From Lindgomyces ingoldianus (lineage: Eukaryota > Ascomycota > Dothideomycetes > Pleosporales > Lindgomycetaceae), in assembly GCF_010093535.1 (NCBI RefSeq), contig NW_022985182.1, positions 103,253 through 167,252 on the forward strand: 64,000 nt of DNA. The letters are read 5' to 3'. Positions 46,724 to 57,276 of this stretch are shown piece after piece. The notes under the pieces were generated by a model. The model was not told the DNA's origin. It saw only the letters and a list, made by a program, of their open reading frames with translations, and ran no database searches. The position numbers and the translations under genes were made by a program. How positions within the stretch are numbered: position 1 is the stretch's first letter; every line of letters starts with the position of its first letter.

Positions 46724-49700
46724 CAGCGTGCCCAACAGTCTGTACTACTGTACAATTAGGAGATTTTGAGGCCTGTACGGACGAGATTGCCTGTACGTAC
46801 GTACAGTTGTGAGGAGGAGAGGCAGCTGTACAGACAGTAACCGCACCGTTTAAAATAAGCTGTACAGGTAGTACTGTACAATTAATGTACGTTGTAACTA
46901 TTAATATGCTATACTATAGAAGAGGCAGAGTTAAAGGCCTAATAGCTCCCTATAAGGCTATTTTCCCTAGTAACGTAAGCAGCTAGAGCTAGGAGCTTAC
47001 TCCTTACTATTTAGTGTTTAATCTAGTGCTTCTGCAGCTGTATAGCCTTAATTGTTGCACCTAATAAGTTATTATAATTATTAGTTATAGTACAGCTAGC
47101 AGCACTAAAACACCTTTTGCACTTACAGCTTGTAGCTAGAATAGTAAGGAAATTAAGAGTAATTTTATAAAAAATAAAATAGCTTAATTTACCTCTAGTA
47201 AGCTACTACTATAAAGGATCTCTATGTAGTAATAAGTAATTCTTGTAGAGATTAAGGTGTATAGTGTTATAGTAAAATTATAGCTTATTTAATAGCCTCT
47301 TACACTTATATAAGCGCTTATTTATTATAAAGAAGAGGTTAACAGCAAGGCAGTTTTTATAATTAATGTTATAATAGTTACTACTAGGTAGTTTATAACA
47401 CCTTAGAGATAAGGCCTTAGCTTTATCTTTATTTCTATCTTTATTCTTATTCTTAGCATTTATATACTATGTAAAGATTAACTTTATTAACTAAGTTACT
47501 TTATTAATCTAGGCCTTATAATAGCGCTAGTAGGTTTAAAACTACAGTAATTATAGCTAAGAATAGAGTATAGTTGCTACTGCGTAATATAAGGCTAAAG
47601 GCTTAAAGATTAGCTTGCCCTAGTAGGTTATAAGCTTCTAATAGCTAAACTAGATAGCACTTTTAAGGTAGAAAAAGCTAGGCTTATTAGTAAAAGTGTT
47701 GCCTATCTAATTAAAGTAGATTTAGAGGCACTATAGCTTTATAATTATCTGCTAAAGTAAACTAGATAAGCTGTTACCCTTAAATCTTTTTATTATCTAA
47801 TAAAACTTCTTTAAAAAGCCTATAAAGCGCTTAATCTTATTTTAATTATTCTTAGTTATAAAATCTAATAGAGCGTTAAATCTAGCATAGTAAGCCTTAT
47901 TTTTAGCATTAAAGAAGCTTCTTTATTACCTTTAAAAGCAGCTAATTACCTCTTTAAGCTTAAAGCAGCATAGAAGCATAAGATATACTAAGTGCTAGCG
48001 TACTCTGCTGTTGCGTACAAGATTAAGTATACTAAACTCCTAGATAAAGTCCTCTTTAGCTAGGTCTTTTTATATAGTGTTAAAAAGCCTTATGCGCTTA
48101 TGTAAGGCTAGGACGCTGTTTATAAGGTTATAAAGACGCCTAACAACACTGCGCTTTCTATATAGCTTAAATTAATTGCAGGAAGCAGCTCTAGTAAGCT
48201 CCTACTTAAATTTAGTAACACCTTTACTATATATAATAGCCTTTACAACTACCTAGATAGTGTGGCTAGCGCAGCAGATTTAGTGCTGCCTGTTAAGCTT
48301 ATATAGCAGATTTAGGTAATTATTAAGGCCCTAGATAAGCTTATTGTTATTATTTAACATATTATCTTTAATAAAGTAACTAAATTTTAACATAATATTA
48401 TATTTAATAATAGTAGCAGCTACTTTAAAAGCTTACGCACTTTTAGTATAGTTGCTATAGAGGTTTTTAAATCTAATAAAAAGATCTTATTATTTATGTA
48501 AAGCATCTAGCAAAGTTAGTGTTATAAAAAAGTAGTAATAGTAGCCTATGCACACTTACTAACAAAATAAGCTACTACTATAAGAAATAAAAGGTAATTT
48601 CTACTACTTTACACATCTACACTTAACGTAATTTTTAATAATGCTAAATTTAGTACTATTAAAATCTTCTGCTTCTGCTGCATAAATGCATCCTAAATAT
48701 TAGTAAAAAGTATAGTGTATAATTATAAAAGGGTAGTAAAAAGATCTATGTAATTCTAGCTAATAAGGCCCTAAGTTTCTATAAAAATAGTGTTTCTAAA
48801 TAATTAATCCTGCACTATAACCTAATTTACTAGGGCACTATGTAGAGGGCCTTTCTACTAAGGTGTATAAGATAGCCTGCGTAATAAGCCTACTACTCTT
48901 ACTCTAGCTGCCTTTTATAGGTGCTAAGGAGCCTAAGGGCTATTAGGTAAAAGCTTTTTATTAACATTAACTTTATGCTTCTTTTATAGATGCTTTACTA
49001 TATAGTTATAACTATTAACTACTTTTATAGCGCTTTTATAATGTTGCTTATAGCACTAACAGTAGAGCTAGAGGCGTATAACTTTACCTTGCTCTTTATA
49101 TAGCATTAAATCTACTTTATAAAGCTACACTTTTAAGACTTTATAGTTACCTTTTATTATTTTTTTATTCTTTACCTAGTAACTTAATTACGTAGCTAGT
49201 AGAGCCTCTTTTAAATCTAATAGCTATATATTACTCTAGTTAATTTTAAACTTAGTGCTAGTATTATAATTACACTTTTCTAGGTACTCCTTTAATTACT
49301 TATTACTAGCAGGTAGTGTAGCCTTATAGAATAGGCTAGTAAAGGTGTTGTAGATTACCTTTAATTTTTTAAGCCTCTAAGACTTTATAAGGTGTACAAC
49401 AGCAACACTAGATTAACTTAATAAGGCCTATAAGGCTGTAAGGCGCGTAAATAAGTAATTCTGTAATAAAAAGTAGTTAGTAATAAGCATTATTTTAATT
49501 TTAATAAGCTATACTATCTAGATAGGCAGGTAAAGTCTCCTCTAAGCAGCTAAATTAGCGTTGCACACAAGATTTTCTACTAATTAGCCCCCTAGGGCAG
49601 CTTCTCTAGCAAGGGCTCTTTAAAACACTAAATTAAACCTTATAAGCTATCCTAAAATGCTAACTGTACACTGTACTACAGACAGTACTCAGGGCAACAG

Positions 49701-49802
49701 CTATCGTACGCACCGACAGAAGATTACTGTACGTTCGTACGGTCTAAATCAACCGTACACTGTACTTAGTACTGTCAGTAGTACGGCCTATTAGGCACGC
49801 TA
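46724..49802 (+). mobile_element. hAT-superfamily DNA transposon, RIP-degraded
   Basis: An 8-bp target duplication flanks it: gccaagga (46716-46723) and gctaagga (49803-49810), differing by one C-to-T. The ends are inverted: left cagcgtgcccaacagtctg, right reading inward tagcgtgcctaataggccg, both continuing into gtactactg. Multiple gtac/ctgtac-rich subterminal repeats lie within ~170 bp of each end (46735-46890, 49655-49790). The 3.08-kb size, 8-bp duplication and short inverted ends are hAT features. The interior is AT-rich with long plus-strand stretches (for example 48180-48480) broken by stops. I could not recognise transposase motifs, so the superfamily call rests on the ends. Strand is tentative. 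Confidence 0.75.
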
Positions 49803-50009
49803 GCTAAGGAAACATAGTCTAATATAACAGCTGTGCCCTCTGTTTCCACCTTATTGTCTCTAATAACTAGATTAACAAGCTAATTGCAATATTTATTTTA
49901 TTTAGGACACATATTAGTTGCCCTCCTCCTCCTAGTTGTGCTCTAGAGGATGTTGTTAATTATTTAGTTAGAGTAATAGCTAACTGCGTTACACCTAATA
50001 TAACACTTA

Positions 50010-50049
50010 GTAAGTAAAAACATTCTATATATATTTAAAATATATTTAG
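50010..50049 (+). other. probable intron, 40 nt
   Basis: gtaagt donor and tatttag acceptor, with tatatttaaaatatattt inside. Rather short for a fungal intron. Confidence 0.4.
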
Positions 50050-50275
50050 AACTAAACCTACTGCTACAGCTTAGTTCTTGCAGAGCTTAATGCTTTATTA
50101 ATTTTATAACAACTACTATGCAGCTACTCTCCCTTAGATTTACTAGTCTTTTGTAAATAAAGATTAAATTAGGCGTCTTCTATACTAAAAACACCTACTT
50201 ACTTATCCCTAAGGCAAGACTACCTGTAGTGTACTAGCTAAGTATTATTAGCAGTGTTTCTTGCTAGTAGAAGAG

Positions 50276-50324
50276 GTAAGTATATTTTATAAATATATTT
50301 AGAATGCATTTCTAATATATCTAG
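50276..50324 (+). other. probable intron, 49 nt
   Basis: gtaagt donor, tttagaatgcatttctaat block, acceptor atatctag. Shares this block with introns on the other side of the gap. Confidence 0.55.
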
Positions 50325-50505
50325 CGCTATATCTAAAGCTACTATAATAATACTAATAGGGTTATAATTATCTGTTGCTATAAGCAGCAGATTAAGCTTT
50401 TACTCTAATAGAAGTTCTTTAAAATTAATATGTCTTTTAAACATATTTATAACGCTGCCTTTAATAAGATTATTGCTGTATTATAGAGTAAAAAGTACAA
50501 GAAGA

Positions 50506-50554
50506 GTAAGTTACAAATCTATATATATTCTAGATGTATTATTAATGTATTTAG
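50506..50554 (+). other. probable intron, 49 nt
   Basis: gtaagt donor, gatgtattattaat branch-like segment, acceptor tatttag. Exactly the same length as the previous intron. Confidence 0.5.
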
Positions 50555-51268
50555 ATGTTCTATATTTTTGTATTATTACTAATAGCGCTAGGCGTGTTAC
50601 TTATTAGTGTATAATAGCGCGTATTAATAAGCTTATCTTTAAGATAATAAATAAATAACTCTACTTCTAATACTTACATAGCAAAGGCTTAATAGCCTTA
50701 GTTGCTAATATAGATAGGAAGTAACTAGCTAGTAAGTAGATATAGGATGCATTCTGTATTATGCTAAAACTAATAAAAATAGATACTAATTATATGCAAG
50801 TATTGCGCATTAGCTTTAGTCTATTAATCTGTACAGCTATAATTAGAGGTAGTAAGCAAGGCAACTTTTTATCTTCTGCTGCGTCTACTTTAGGCGTAGT
50901 ATTAAGAGAGCTGCTAGGCCTAGATAGACTTGCTACTCTGTTTATACCTAAATAGTTACTATACTAGAGGCATTAGCTACTAAATATTACTAAATTCTAA
51001 ATCTACTAATTAGTATATTTTAAGAATTTATTTATTATGCATTCTATAATATTACTAATTATATCCTAGAGAACAAATGTAATTTAATCTAGCAGTAGGC
51101 CTGCTATAAAAAACACCCTATAATTACTACTAGATTAAATCTAAATCTTTCTAATATTCCTACTTCTAACTTCCTTTAACAACGCCTGCACACTAATAGT
51201 GTTAAGTAGACAGTAAATGTGTTCTATGCTTATAGAACCTAGCAGCATCTCCTACCTGCAGTTTTTAG

Positions 51269-51333
51269 GTACGTTCTACTTATTATTACATTCTAATTTA
51301 ATTTAGAATACATACTAATTACATTCTAATTAG
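51269..51333 (+). other. probable intron, 65 nt
   Basis: gtacgt donor, tttagaatacatactaat and acattctaattag at the end. Confidence 0.5.
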
Positions 51334-51452
51334 GGCCTAGTCTATAGATTAATGTATTATAGAGGAGTGTACTGCCTAGGACAAAGGTGTATCCCACACC
51401 TACTATAATTACTTAATAAATAAGCAGTATAAAGAGCATATACTTTATAAAA

Positions 51453-51504
51453 GTAAGCAAGCTTTTAAAATGTATTTAAAATTAATTCCTAATACATTCT
51501 AAAG
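51453..51504 (+). other. probable intron, 52 nt
   Basis: gtaagc donor, atgtatttaaaattaat block, cctaatacattctaaag acceptor. Confidence 0.45.
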
Positions 51505-51719
51505 CATGTTGCAGCGTAAGAGATTATAAGAATAAAAGAAATTAATTTTATAAAAAAAAGTAAGAACTAAGTGCTATTTACTGCTACCTTAAGCAGTAAT
51601 ATACCTAGTAGTGCTTACTATAGTTAGCTAGCTAAATAAAGCTTTTAAGCACTAATTAAGTTTTATAGAGTGTTTATTTTGTCTGCTAAGTTGCTGTTTT
51701 ATGTTCTAAAATTAACAAG

Positions 51720-51773
51720 GTATGTTTAGATATATATTAGATACATATTAGATACATTACTTACCTACTCTAG
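51720..51773 (+). other. probable intron, 54 nt
   Basis: gtatgt donor, three tagata[ct]at[at]-like repeats, ctctag acceptor. Confidence 0.4.
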
Positions 51774-52351
51774 ATCTACTTTGTCTCTATGTGTCCCTTC
51801 TCTAGAGAAGCAGTAGGATACAACTAAATTACATTTTAAATGCATTACTAACTTTATTACTAGCTTAACTAGTTTGCCTTTAAAGCTATGCTACATCTTA
51901 TTATAAGGGTTACTTCTAAGGCTACTAACTGCAGTAGATAAATAGAATATATAGTAGTTTAAGCTTAAAAAACACTAAATAGAGCTCTTAGCTCTTAAGA
52001 TCTAATATAAAAAGCGTTATTTAGTAATAGGCTTAGCTATAGAGGACTTAGATGTAGATAATAAAAGTAGATATAAGTAGCTAAATAAATTATAAACATA
52101 TTTATAATATATTTTTAATTATATTTAGCATTATAATATACACCTACGCTTTCTATTTTATACCTATTAGTATTATTTTTAATGCAATTATTATTAAATT
52201 TAAAGATAAAGTAGTTAAGTAGACATTAACTATATAAATAACTACTTTTAAGACCTTTAAAAAATACTTTTAAAACATTAAGTAATATAAATTAGTTTTA
52301 ATATTATATTAATTTTAGCTTTTAAGTAGTTTACTTTCTAAACATTAAAAA

Positions 52352-53081
52352 NNNNNNNNNNNNNNNNNNNNNNNNNNNNNNNNNNNNNNNNNNNNNNNNN
52401 NNNNNNNNNNNNNNNNNNNNNNNNNNNNNNNNNNNNNNNNNNNNNNNNNNNNNNNNNNNNNNNNNNNNNNNNNNNNNNNNNNNNNNNNNNNNNNNNNNNN
52501 NNNNNNNNNNNNNNNNNNNNNNNNNNNNNNNNNNNNNNNNNNNNNNNNNNNNNNNNNNNNNNNNNNNNNNNNNNNNNNNNNNNNNNNNNNNNNNNNNNNN
52601 NNNNNNNNNNNNNNNNNNNNNNNNNNNNNNNNNNNNNNNNNNNNNNNNNNNNNNNNNNNNNNNNNNNNNNNNNNNNNNNNNNNNNNNNNNNNNNNNNNNN
52701 NNNNNNNNNNNNNNNNNNNNNNNNNNNNNNNNNNNNNNNNNNNNNNNNNNNNNNNNNNNNNNNNNNNNNNNNNNNNNNNNNNNNNNNNNNNNNNNNNNNN
52801 NNNNNNNNNNNNNNNNNNNNNNNNNNNNNNNNNNNNNNNNNNNNNNNNNNNNNNNNNNNNNNNNNNNNNNNNNNNNNNNNNNNNNNNNNNNNNNNNNNNN
52901 NNNNNNNNNNNNNNNNNNNNNNNNNNNNNNNNNNNNNNNNNNNNNNNNNNNNNNNNNNNNNNNNNNNNNNNNNNNNNNNNNNNNNNNNNNNNNNNNNNNN
53001 NNNNNNNNNNNNNNNNNNNNNNNNNNNNNNNNNNNNNNNNNNNNNNNNNNNNNNNNNNNNNNNNNNNNNNNNNNNNNNNNN
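52352..53081. other. assembly gap (730 Ns)
   Basis: Run of N. The intron-bearing sequence is on the plus strand to its left and on the minus strand to its right, so a palindromic or misjoined region may have blocked assembly. Confidence 0.99.
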
Positions 53082-53176
53082 AATTATATCTAAAACTAAC
53101 TTACTTTACTATTTTTAACTTTTATATTCTTATCTAGATTATAGTTATTATCCTCTAAGTTAACCTTTTTTTTATG

Positions 53177-53227
53177 CTAAATATAATTAAAATATAATTT
53201 AGAGAATGTATTTAAAAAGTATTTTAC
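53177..53227 (-). other. probable intron, 51 nt
   Basis: Minus strand: gtaaaat donor, aaatacattctctaaatt block, aattatatttag acceptor. Confidence 0.5.
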
Positions 53228-53332
53228 TTTAGTTATACTACCTTTAGCTGCTTTAACTACTTTCTTTTTAGCAGCAACTTGCTTCTTCTTTGTGTAGGCA
53301 TTTGTGTAGATCTTTTTCTAAGTTTTTAGCAG

Positions 53333-53386
53333 CTAGATATAATTAGTGCTATTCTAGTAATATATTTTATAAGTAGTAAAACGTAC
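53333..53386 (-). other. probable intron, 54 nt
   Basis: Minus strand: gtacgt donor, gcactaattatatctag end. Confidence 0.55.
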
Positions 53387-53472
53387 AGGATCTTAACGCA
53401 AAGTAAGCCTAGCATTCTTATTACTATTCTCTGCTACCTGTTAAATAGTTTCTATAATTACCTTATACATAT

Positions 53473-53528
53473 CTAGATATAATTAGAATGCATAACTAAA
53501 ATTTAGAAATTATATCTAAAATATATAC
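53473..53528 (-). other. probable intron, 56 nt
   Basis: Minus strand: gtatat donor, tagatataat block, atgcattctaattatatcta then g at the acceptor. Confidence 0.55.
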
Positions 53529-53646
53529 TTTTAATAATTTAGAGTTTAGCTGCTTTCTTCTATTTTTTAGCTTAATTTCTAATAATTAGTAAGGCATGTG
53601 CTTTGTAAACATGCTTAGGTAGACTAGAACAACTAGAGATAAAGTG

Positions 53647-53709
53647 CTAGATATAATTAAAATATATTACTTAAAGTAAAGATTATATCTAAAGTTAATT
53701 CTTACTTAC
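53647..53709 (-). other. probable intron, 63 nt
   Basis: Minus strand: gtaagt donor, tagatataatc block, ttttaattatatctag end. Confidence 0.55.
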
Positions 53710-53966
53710 TTTATAATTATTAACCTAGCACTAACACTTAGCATATAAAAGATTAAAGCCTTAGATAACTTAAGCAGCTACACTACTTTTTTTACTTTTA
53801 ATAAAAAGTTGCATCTCTTTGTCTTAAACACTATCCTAGATAATATTAAGTATAAACTTAAATTAGGGAATTATATTCTAAATGTACTTATATATACTGT
53901 CTTTTGCACCTAATCTAGAACACAACGCGGCAAATAATAGAGCGTATAATAATTAATGTAAGATTG

Positions 53967-54004
53967 CTGTAGATATAATTAGGATACAATATCTAGGCTC
54001 TTAC
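53967..54004 (-). other. possible intron, 38 nt
   Basis: Minus strand: gtaaga donor, tatcctaattatatctacag end. Short, but its last 15 bases match the other introns. Confidence 0.35.
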
Positions 54005-54400
54005 TTTTTAGTGGGGCGCTACCTAAAAGTGAGTAAGCTAAATAATAAGGGGAATAGGACTTATGTAAGTACTTAGGCTGCTGTAGGGGTTTAAGAATTC
54101 TATTTAAATAGAAATAGTGCTTAATTTAGAGAGTTTTTAGAGAGTTTTAAGGCTGCGACCTGACGTAGTGGTGGGTGCTGTTTGGAGGAAGTTTTCCTGT
54201 GTCGCGCGAGCTTTTGGATACATTGGCCGAAATTTAGCCGACAAGCGAGATTTTAGCGTGTATGACCGAGCTGCAACCTCGTCTCGCTCGTGGGCTGTTC
54301 CCAAGCGCCGCCGAAGTCATAGCCTTAACTAGCCCCACTAATTGTTAGGCACATCATCGATATGAATTGCGGCAACTCTCTCCCAACTTCCCGGCACTTC

Positions 54401-54406
54401 ATAAAA
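54401..54406 (+). promoter_or_regulatory. TATA-like site upstream of the fucosidase gene
   Basis: ataaaa within ttcataaaagggg, 196 bp before the ATG at 54597, in RIP-free sequence that begins at about 54145. Confidence 0.35.
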
Positions 54407-54596
54407 GGGGCGGAGAAGTATGTTTACCCAACTGTACCATGGCCACACCGACGCGAAGGCTGCGGTTGCATGCCTCTGCATTTATTGTCACCATTTTCAA
54501 CCGAGCTCTTCGTGGGTGAATTTTTCTTTCGCGAAGTAATCGAACATCTTCTGTAGGCTCCAATACCACCTGCAACCTCTCTGGGCCGTACCAACG

Positions 54597-56120
54597 ATGC
54601 CTCAGCGGACATTCTTGCTGGTCGGTGCCACATTTTGGATGGCTATGGTGGTATTTGCGCAACTAGCTCCACCCGTTCCATACCTGCGAACACCATCCTC
54701 CCGACAGCTCGCTTGGCATCGACTAGAATACTATGCTTTCGTGCATTTTGGGCCAAACACTTTCTCAAACGAGGAATGGGGCCGCAGCCAGAGCACTCCA
54801 GACGTCTTCAAGCCCACCGCGCTGGACACAGACCAATGGGCGAAATCGTTCGCAGATGCGGGGATGGCGGGTATGATTCTAACGGCGAAGCACCATGACG
54901 GGATGGCATTGTGGGATACTAACACGACGACTTATAAGATTGGTAACGGGAGCTGGGCCCGAGGTCGTGTTGCGAAGGGTCTTAATGCCGACGTGGTGCA
55001 GATGGCAGCCGCTTCTGCGAAGAGGTACGGCATCAAGTTTGGAATCTACCTCTCTCCATGGGACATCCATCGTGACCCGGCCATGCCAAAGACAAACTTG
55101 TCCGGCACACCGTACGACGAACCGCAAATTTTCGGGGATGCTAGTCCAGGAGATTACAACGAGCTCTACGCTCGACAGCTAACAGAGCTGGTTACGATGC
55201 GGTTAAGTGATGGCTCGCCGATCGAGCTGTTTGAGCTGTGGCTCGATGGGGCAAGTGGATCCGATACGGTGCAGACATTTGGCTGGACAAGGTTCCGCGA
55301 CATCATCCGCCAGCAACAGCCGGATGCTGTCATGTGGGGACATCAAGGCGTAGATGCACGCTGGGTTGGTAACGAGGACGGGGTGACGGTTGCAACGAAC
55401 TGGCATACTATCAGCAGGACGCAGGACGACGCGCGCTACAGTGGTGACCAGTTGCAGATGGGAGTACGAGATGGAAAGTACTGGACGCCGGCGGAGGCAG
55501 ATGCCCGCATACGCACTGGTTGGTTTTTCCATGCCAATGAGAAGCCGAAAACGTCCGATGCTTTGATGGACATGTATCTGCGGTCCATTGGCCAGAGTGT
55601 GAACTTCTTGCTTGATGTGCCCCCCGATACGACCGGACAGATCAATAAAGACGATGGAGACGTTCTACTGAAGTTCAAGGCTCAGCGCGACGTATTTCTC
55701 AACCGCACTTTGCTCTCCCCAGGAGCCATCGCCTATGCTAGCAGTATTCGTGGGGGAAACTCCACGCTATATGGGCCAGCGAACGTGATCGACGACAACG
55801 ACAGTACATATTGGGCTATGGACGATAAAGAGACTACTGGAACGTTGGAAATTGATTTGGGCAGCGCCTGCAGTGTCGACGCGGTCATTGTGCAGGAGTA
55901 TATTAATCTGGGGCAACGGGTCGGTGGATATACGATCGATGGGTTTGTTAACGGTGCATTTAAAACGCTTGTTACGGGAACATCGCTCGGATACAAGCGT
56001 ATCCATAGGCTGAGCACGCGAATTGAGACGAACAGGGTTCGTCTACGCGTTACACAGGCGAATGCCACGCCTTCGATTAAAAGTTTTCAGGTCCTTGGGG
56101 AGCGGAAGGGATCAGGGTAA
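54597..56120 (+). CDS. secreted alpha-L-fucosidase, GH29, with C-terminal F5/8-type carbohydrate-binding domain
   Basis: 507 residues, intronless. It would hydrolyse terminal alpha-L-fucose from glycans outside the cell. Residues 1-21 form a signal peptide (hydrophobic FLLVGATFWMAMVVFA, cleavage near AQ-A). The GH29 barrel covers about 28-375: YYAFVHFGPNTFSNEEWG (45-62), the LTAKHHDG substrate-binding His pair (99-100), FGIYLSPWD (148-156), LWLDG with nucleophile Asp217, WVGNEDG with Glu260 as candidate acid/base, and NFLLDVPPDTTGQI (336-349). The sequence style fits the GH29-B (alpha-1,3/1,4) group. About 376-503 is a discoidin/F5/8C (CBM32-like) module starting AYASSIRGGNSTLYGPANVIDDNDSTYW in part. 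The start is the first in-frame ATG, directly before the signal peptide. N-glycosylation sequons are present. The gene sits in a small RIP-free island between transposon blocks. A single copy would explain why it escaped RIP. Confidence 0.95.
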   Translation: MPQRTFLLVGATFWMAMVVFAQLAPPVPYLRTPSSRQLAWHRLEYYAFVHFGPNTFSNEEWGRSQSTPDVFKPTALDTDQWAKSFADAGMAGMILTAKHHDGMALWDTNTTTYKIGNGSWARGRVAKGLNADVVQMAAASAKRYGIKFGIYLSPWDIHRDPAMPKTNLSGTPYDEPQIFGDASPGDYNELYARQLTELVTMRLSDGSPIELFELWLDGASGSDTVQTFGWTRFRDIIRQQQPDAVMWGHQGVDARWVGNEDGVTVATNWHTISRTQDDARYSGDQLQMGVRDGKYWTPAEADARIRTGWFFHANEKPKTSDALMDMYLRSIGQSVNFLLDVPPDTTGQINKDDGDVLLKFKAQRDVFLNRTLLSPGAIAYASSIRGGNSTLYGPANVIDDNDSTYWAMDDKETTGTLEIDLGSACSVDAVIVQEYINLGQRVGGYTIDGFVNGAFKTLVTGTSLGYKRIHRLSTRIETNRVRLRVTQANATPSIKSFQVLGERKGSG

Positions 56121-56690
56121 TTGGGGGGCTACTGTTTCATACAATCTGAGGGTCCCTATGGAAAATTGTTAGGCTTGAAAAGAAGGCTCGCAATTGTTAG
56201 ATATAGGGCCCAATTCATTTAGACCGTGGTTTAGAGGCGCCCAGAAGATATCTCGACGGTGGGCGGGGAACATCTCTGGTGTCATCACCTTGGACGGACT
56301 GCAGCACCCTGTTGAGCTTCCTATCATGGAATGCGGAGGACGAGCGTCAGCTCTTCTCCGTCAGATCCACACTCTCTATGAAGTAATTATGGGATCTGTT
56401 TTAGTTCTTCCTTCACCCTTATCCTGAACAACGAGGGCTTGGGAGGGCGCGTTTTGGAAGGAACCATCTCCGACTGGGCTACCATAAGATAGCAATGGAT
56501 TCACGTAATTCCATTCGAACTCCCTGCACTTGGGGAATATGCTGAATTATTCAATTCCAAGTTCTTATCAAGGGTATCATCTCCCTCTACCTTGCCTCAG
56601 TCACTATTATCTAGATTCCAAACTCCATCAACGGAGCTCAGTTAAAAGCGAGTGCAGCGTTCCCAACCGTACGTAATACGTTTCAACTTG
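56121..56690. other. fucosidase downstream region, no convincing gene
   Basis: Ordinary composition. An open frame of 77 codons (56194-56427) has no recognisable motif and no codon signature I trust. The island ends at about 56690 where RIP-like sequence resumes. Confidence 0.4.
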
Positions 56691-57276
56691 CTGTTTTTTA
56701 GGCTGTAACTTCTTAGTTTGTTAGTACGTTTTAATGTAAAGAGAGAATTTAAATCTACTTACAGGGCGTAACTATTACAGCTTATAATCCTCCTACGTTT
56801 TAACAGCTTGTAAGATGTTACAGTGTATACAGTCTACTAAGTCCCTTATTTTACTATAAATATAACCCTGCTAGAGCTAGTTTTTTTGCAGTTAAAGAGC
56901 CTTAATTATTAAGCTAAAAAGCTTATTTTTATTATAAGTAATAGTTCTTCTACTTTTAAAAAAGGACCTCTTATAATTACAGCTTATAAAAGAGATAGAT
57001 AAGAAGTTAAAAGTAATTTTATATAGTGTAAAGTAAAAAAGTTGTCTAACTTATTCCTACTAAGTAAGAGGGTTAGTAAATAAAGGGCTATTATTATTAG
57101 CTATAGTAATGTCTTTATAGTAGCTGTTATAGTACTGCTGTAACTTTATTATTTTCTACTACTTTTTATATAAGCAGCTGCTAGTAAGGAGGCTTATGTT
57201 AATAAAAAAAGTCCTTTTAAAGCTCTTATTATAATAGTTGCTACTAGGTAACTTATGTTATATAGGCTTTTAAGTA

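Larger units (their letters stand above)
49811..52351 (+). pseudogene. unidentified intron-rich gene, 3' part, RIP-degraded
   Basis: Exon-like stretches alternate with 40-65-nt AT-rich introns having gtaagt/gtacgt/gtatgt donors and tag/aag acceptors (listed separately). Readable exon pieces include SCPPPPSCALEDVVNYLVRV (49918-49980) and a run of 64 open codons at 50761-50952 ending LGLDRLATLFIPK. The piece continues to the assembly gap. I do not recognise the product. Stops are mostly at former Gln codons. Confidence 0.45.
53105..53966 (-). pseudogene. intron-rich Lys-rich gene fragment, minus strand, RIP-degraded
   Basis: Between minus-strand introns the exon pieces keep open frames: ETI-QVAENSNKNARLTLRQDP (53387-53472), KKIYTNAYTKKKQVAAKKK (53228-53332), and HKKKVNLEDNNYNLDKNIK (53105-53176). 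The pieces are lysine-rich. Family unknown, 3' end lost in the gap. The introns resemble those at 50000-51800 in reverse orientation. Confidence 0.4.

Noticed and set aside
50761..50955. Calling the 64-codon open stretch a separate small gene
   Set aside because: It has no start context of its own and reads as one exon piece of the longer intron-bearing gene.
54399..54925. Small frames around the fucosidase start on both strands
   Set aside because: They overlap the verified GH29 frame or its promoter and show no features.
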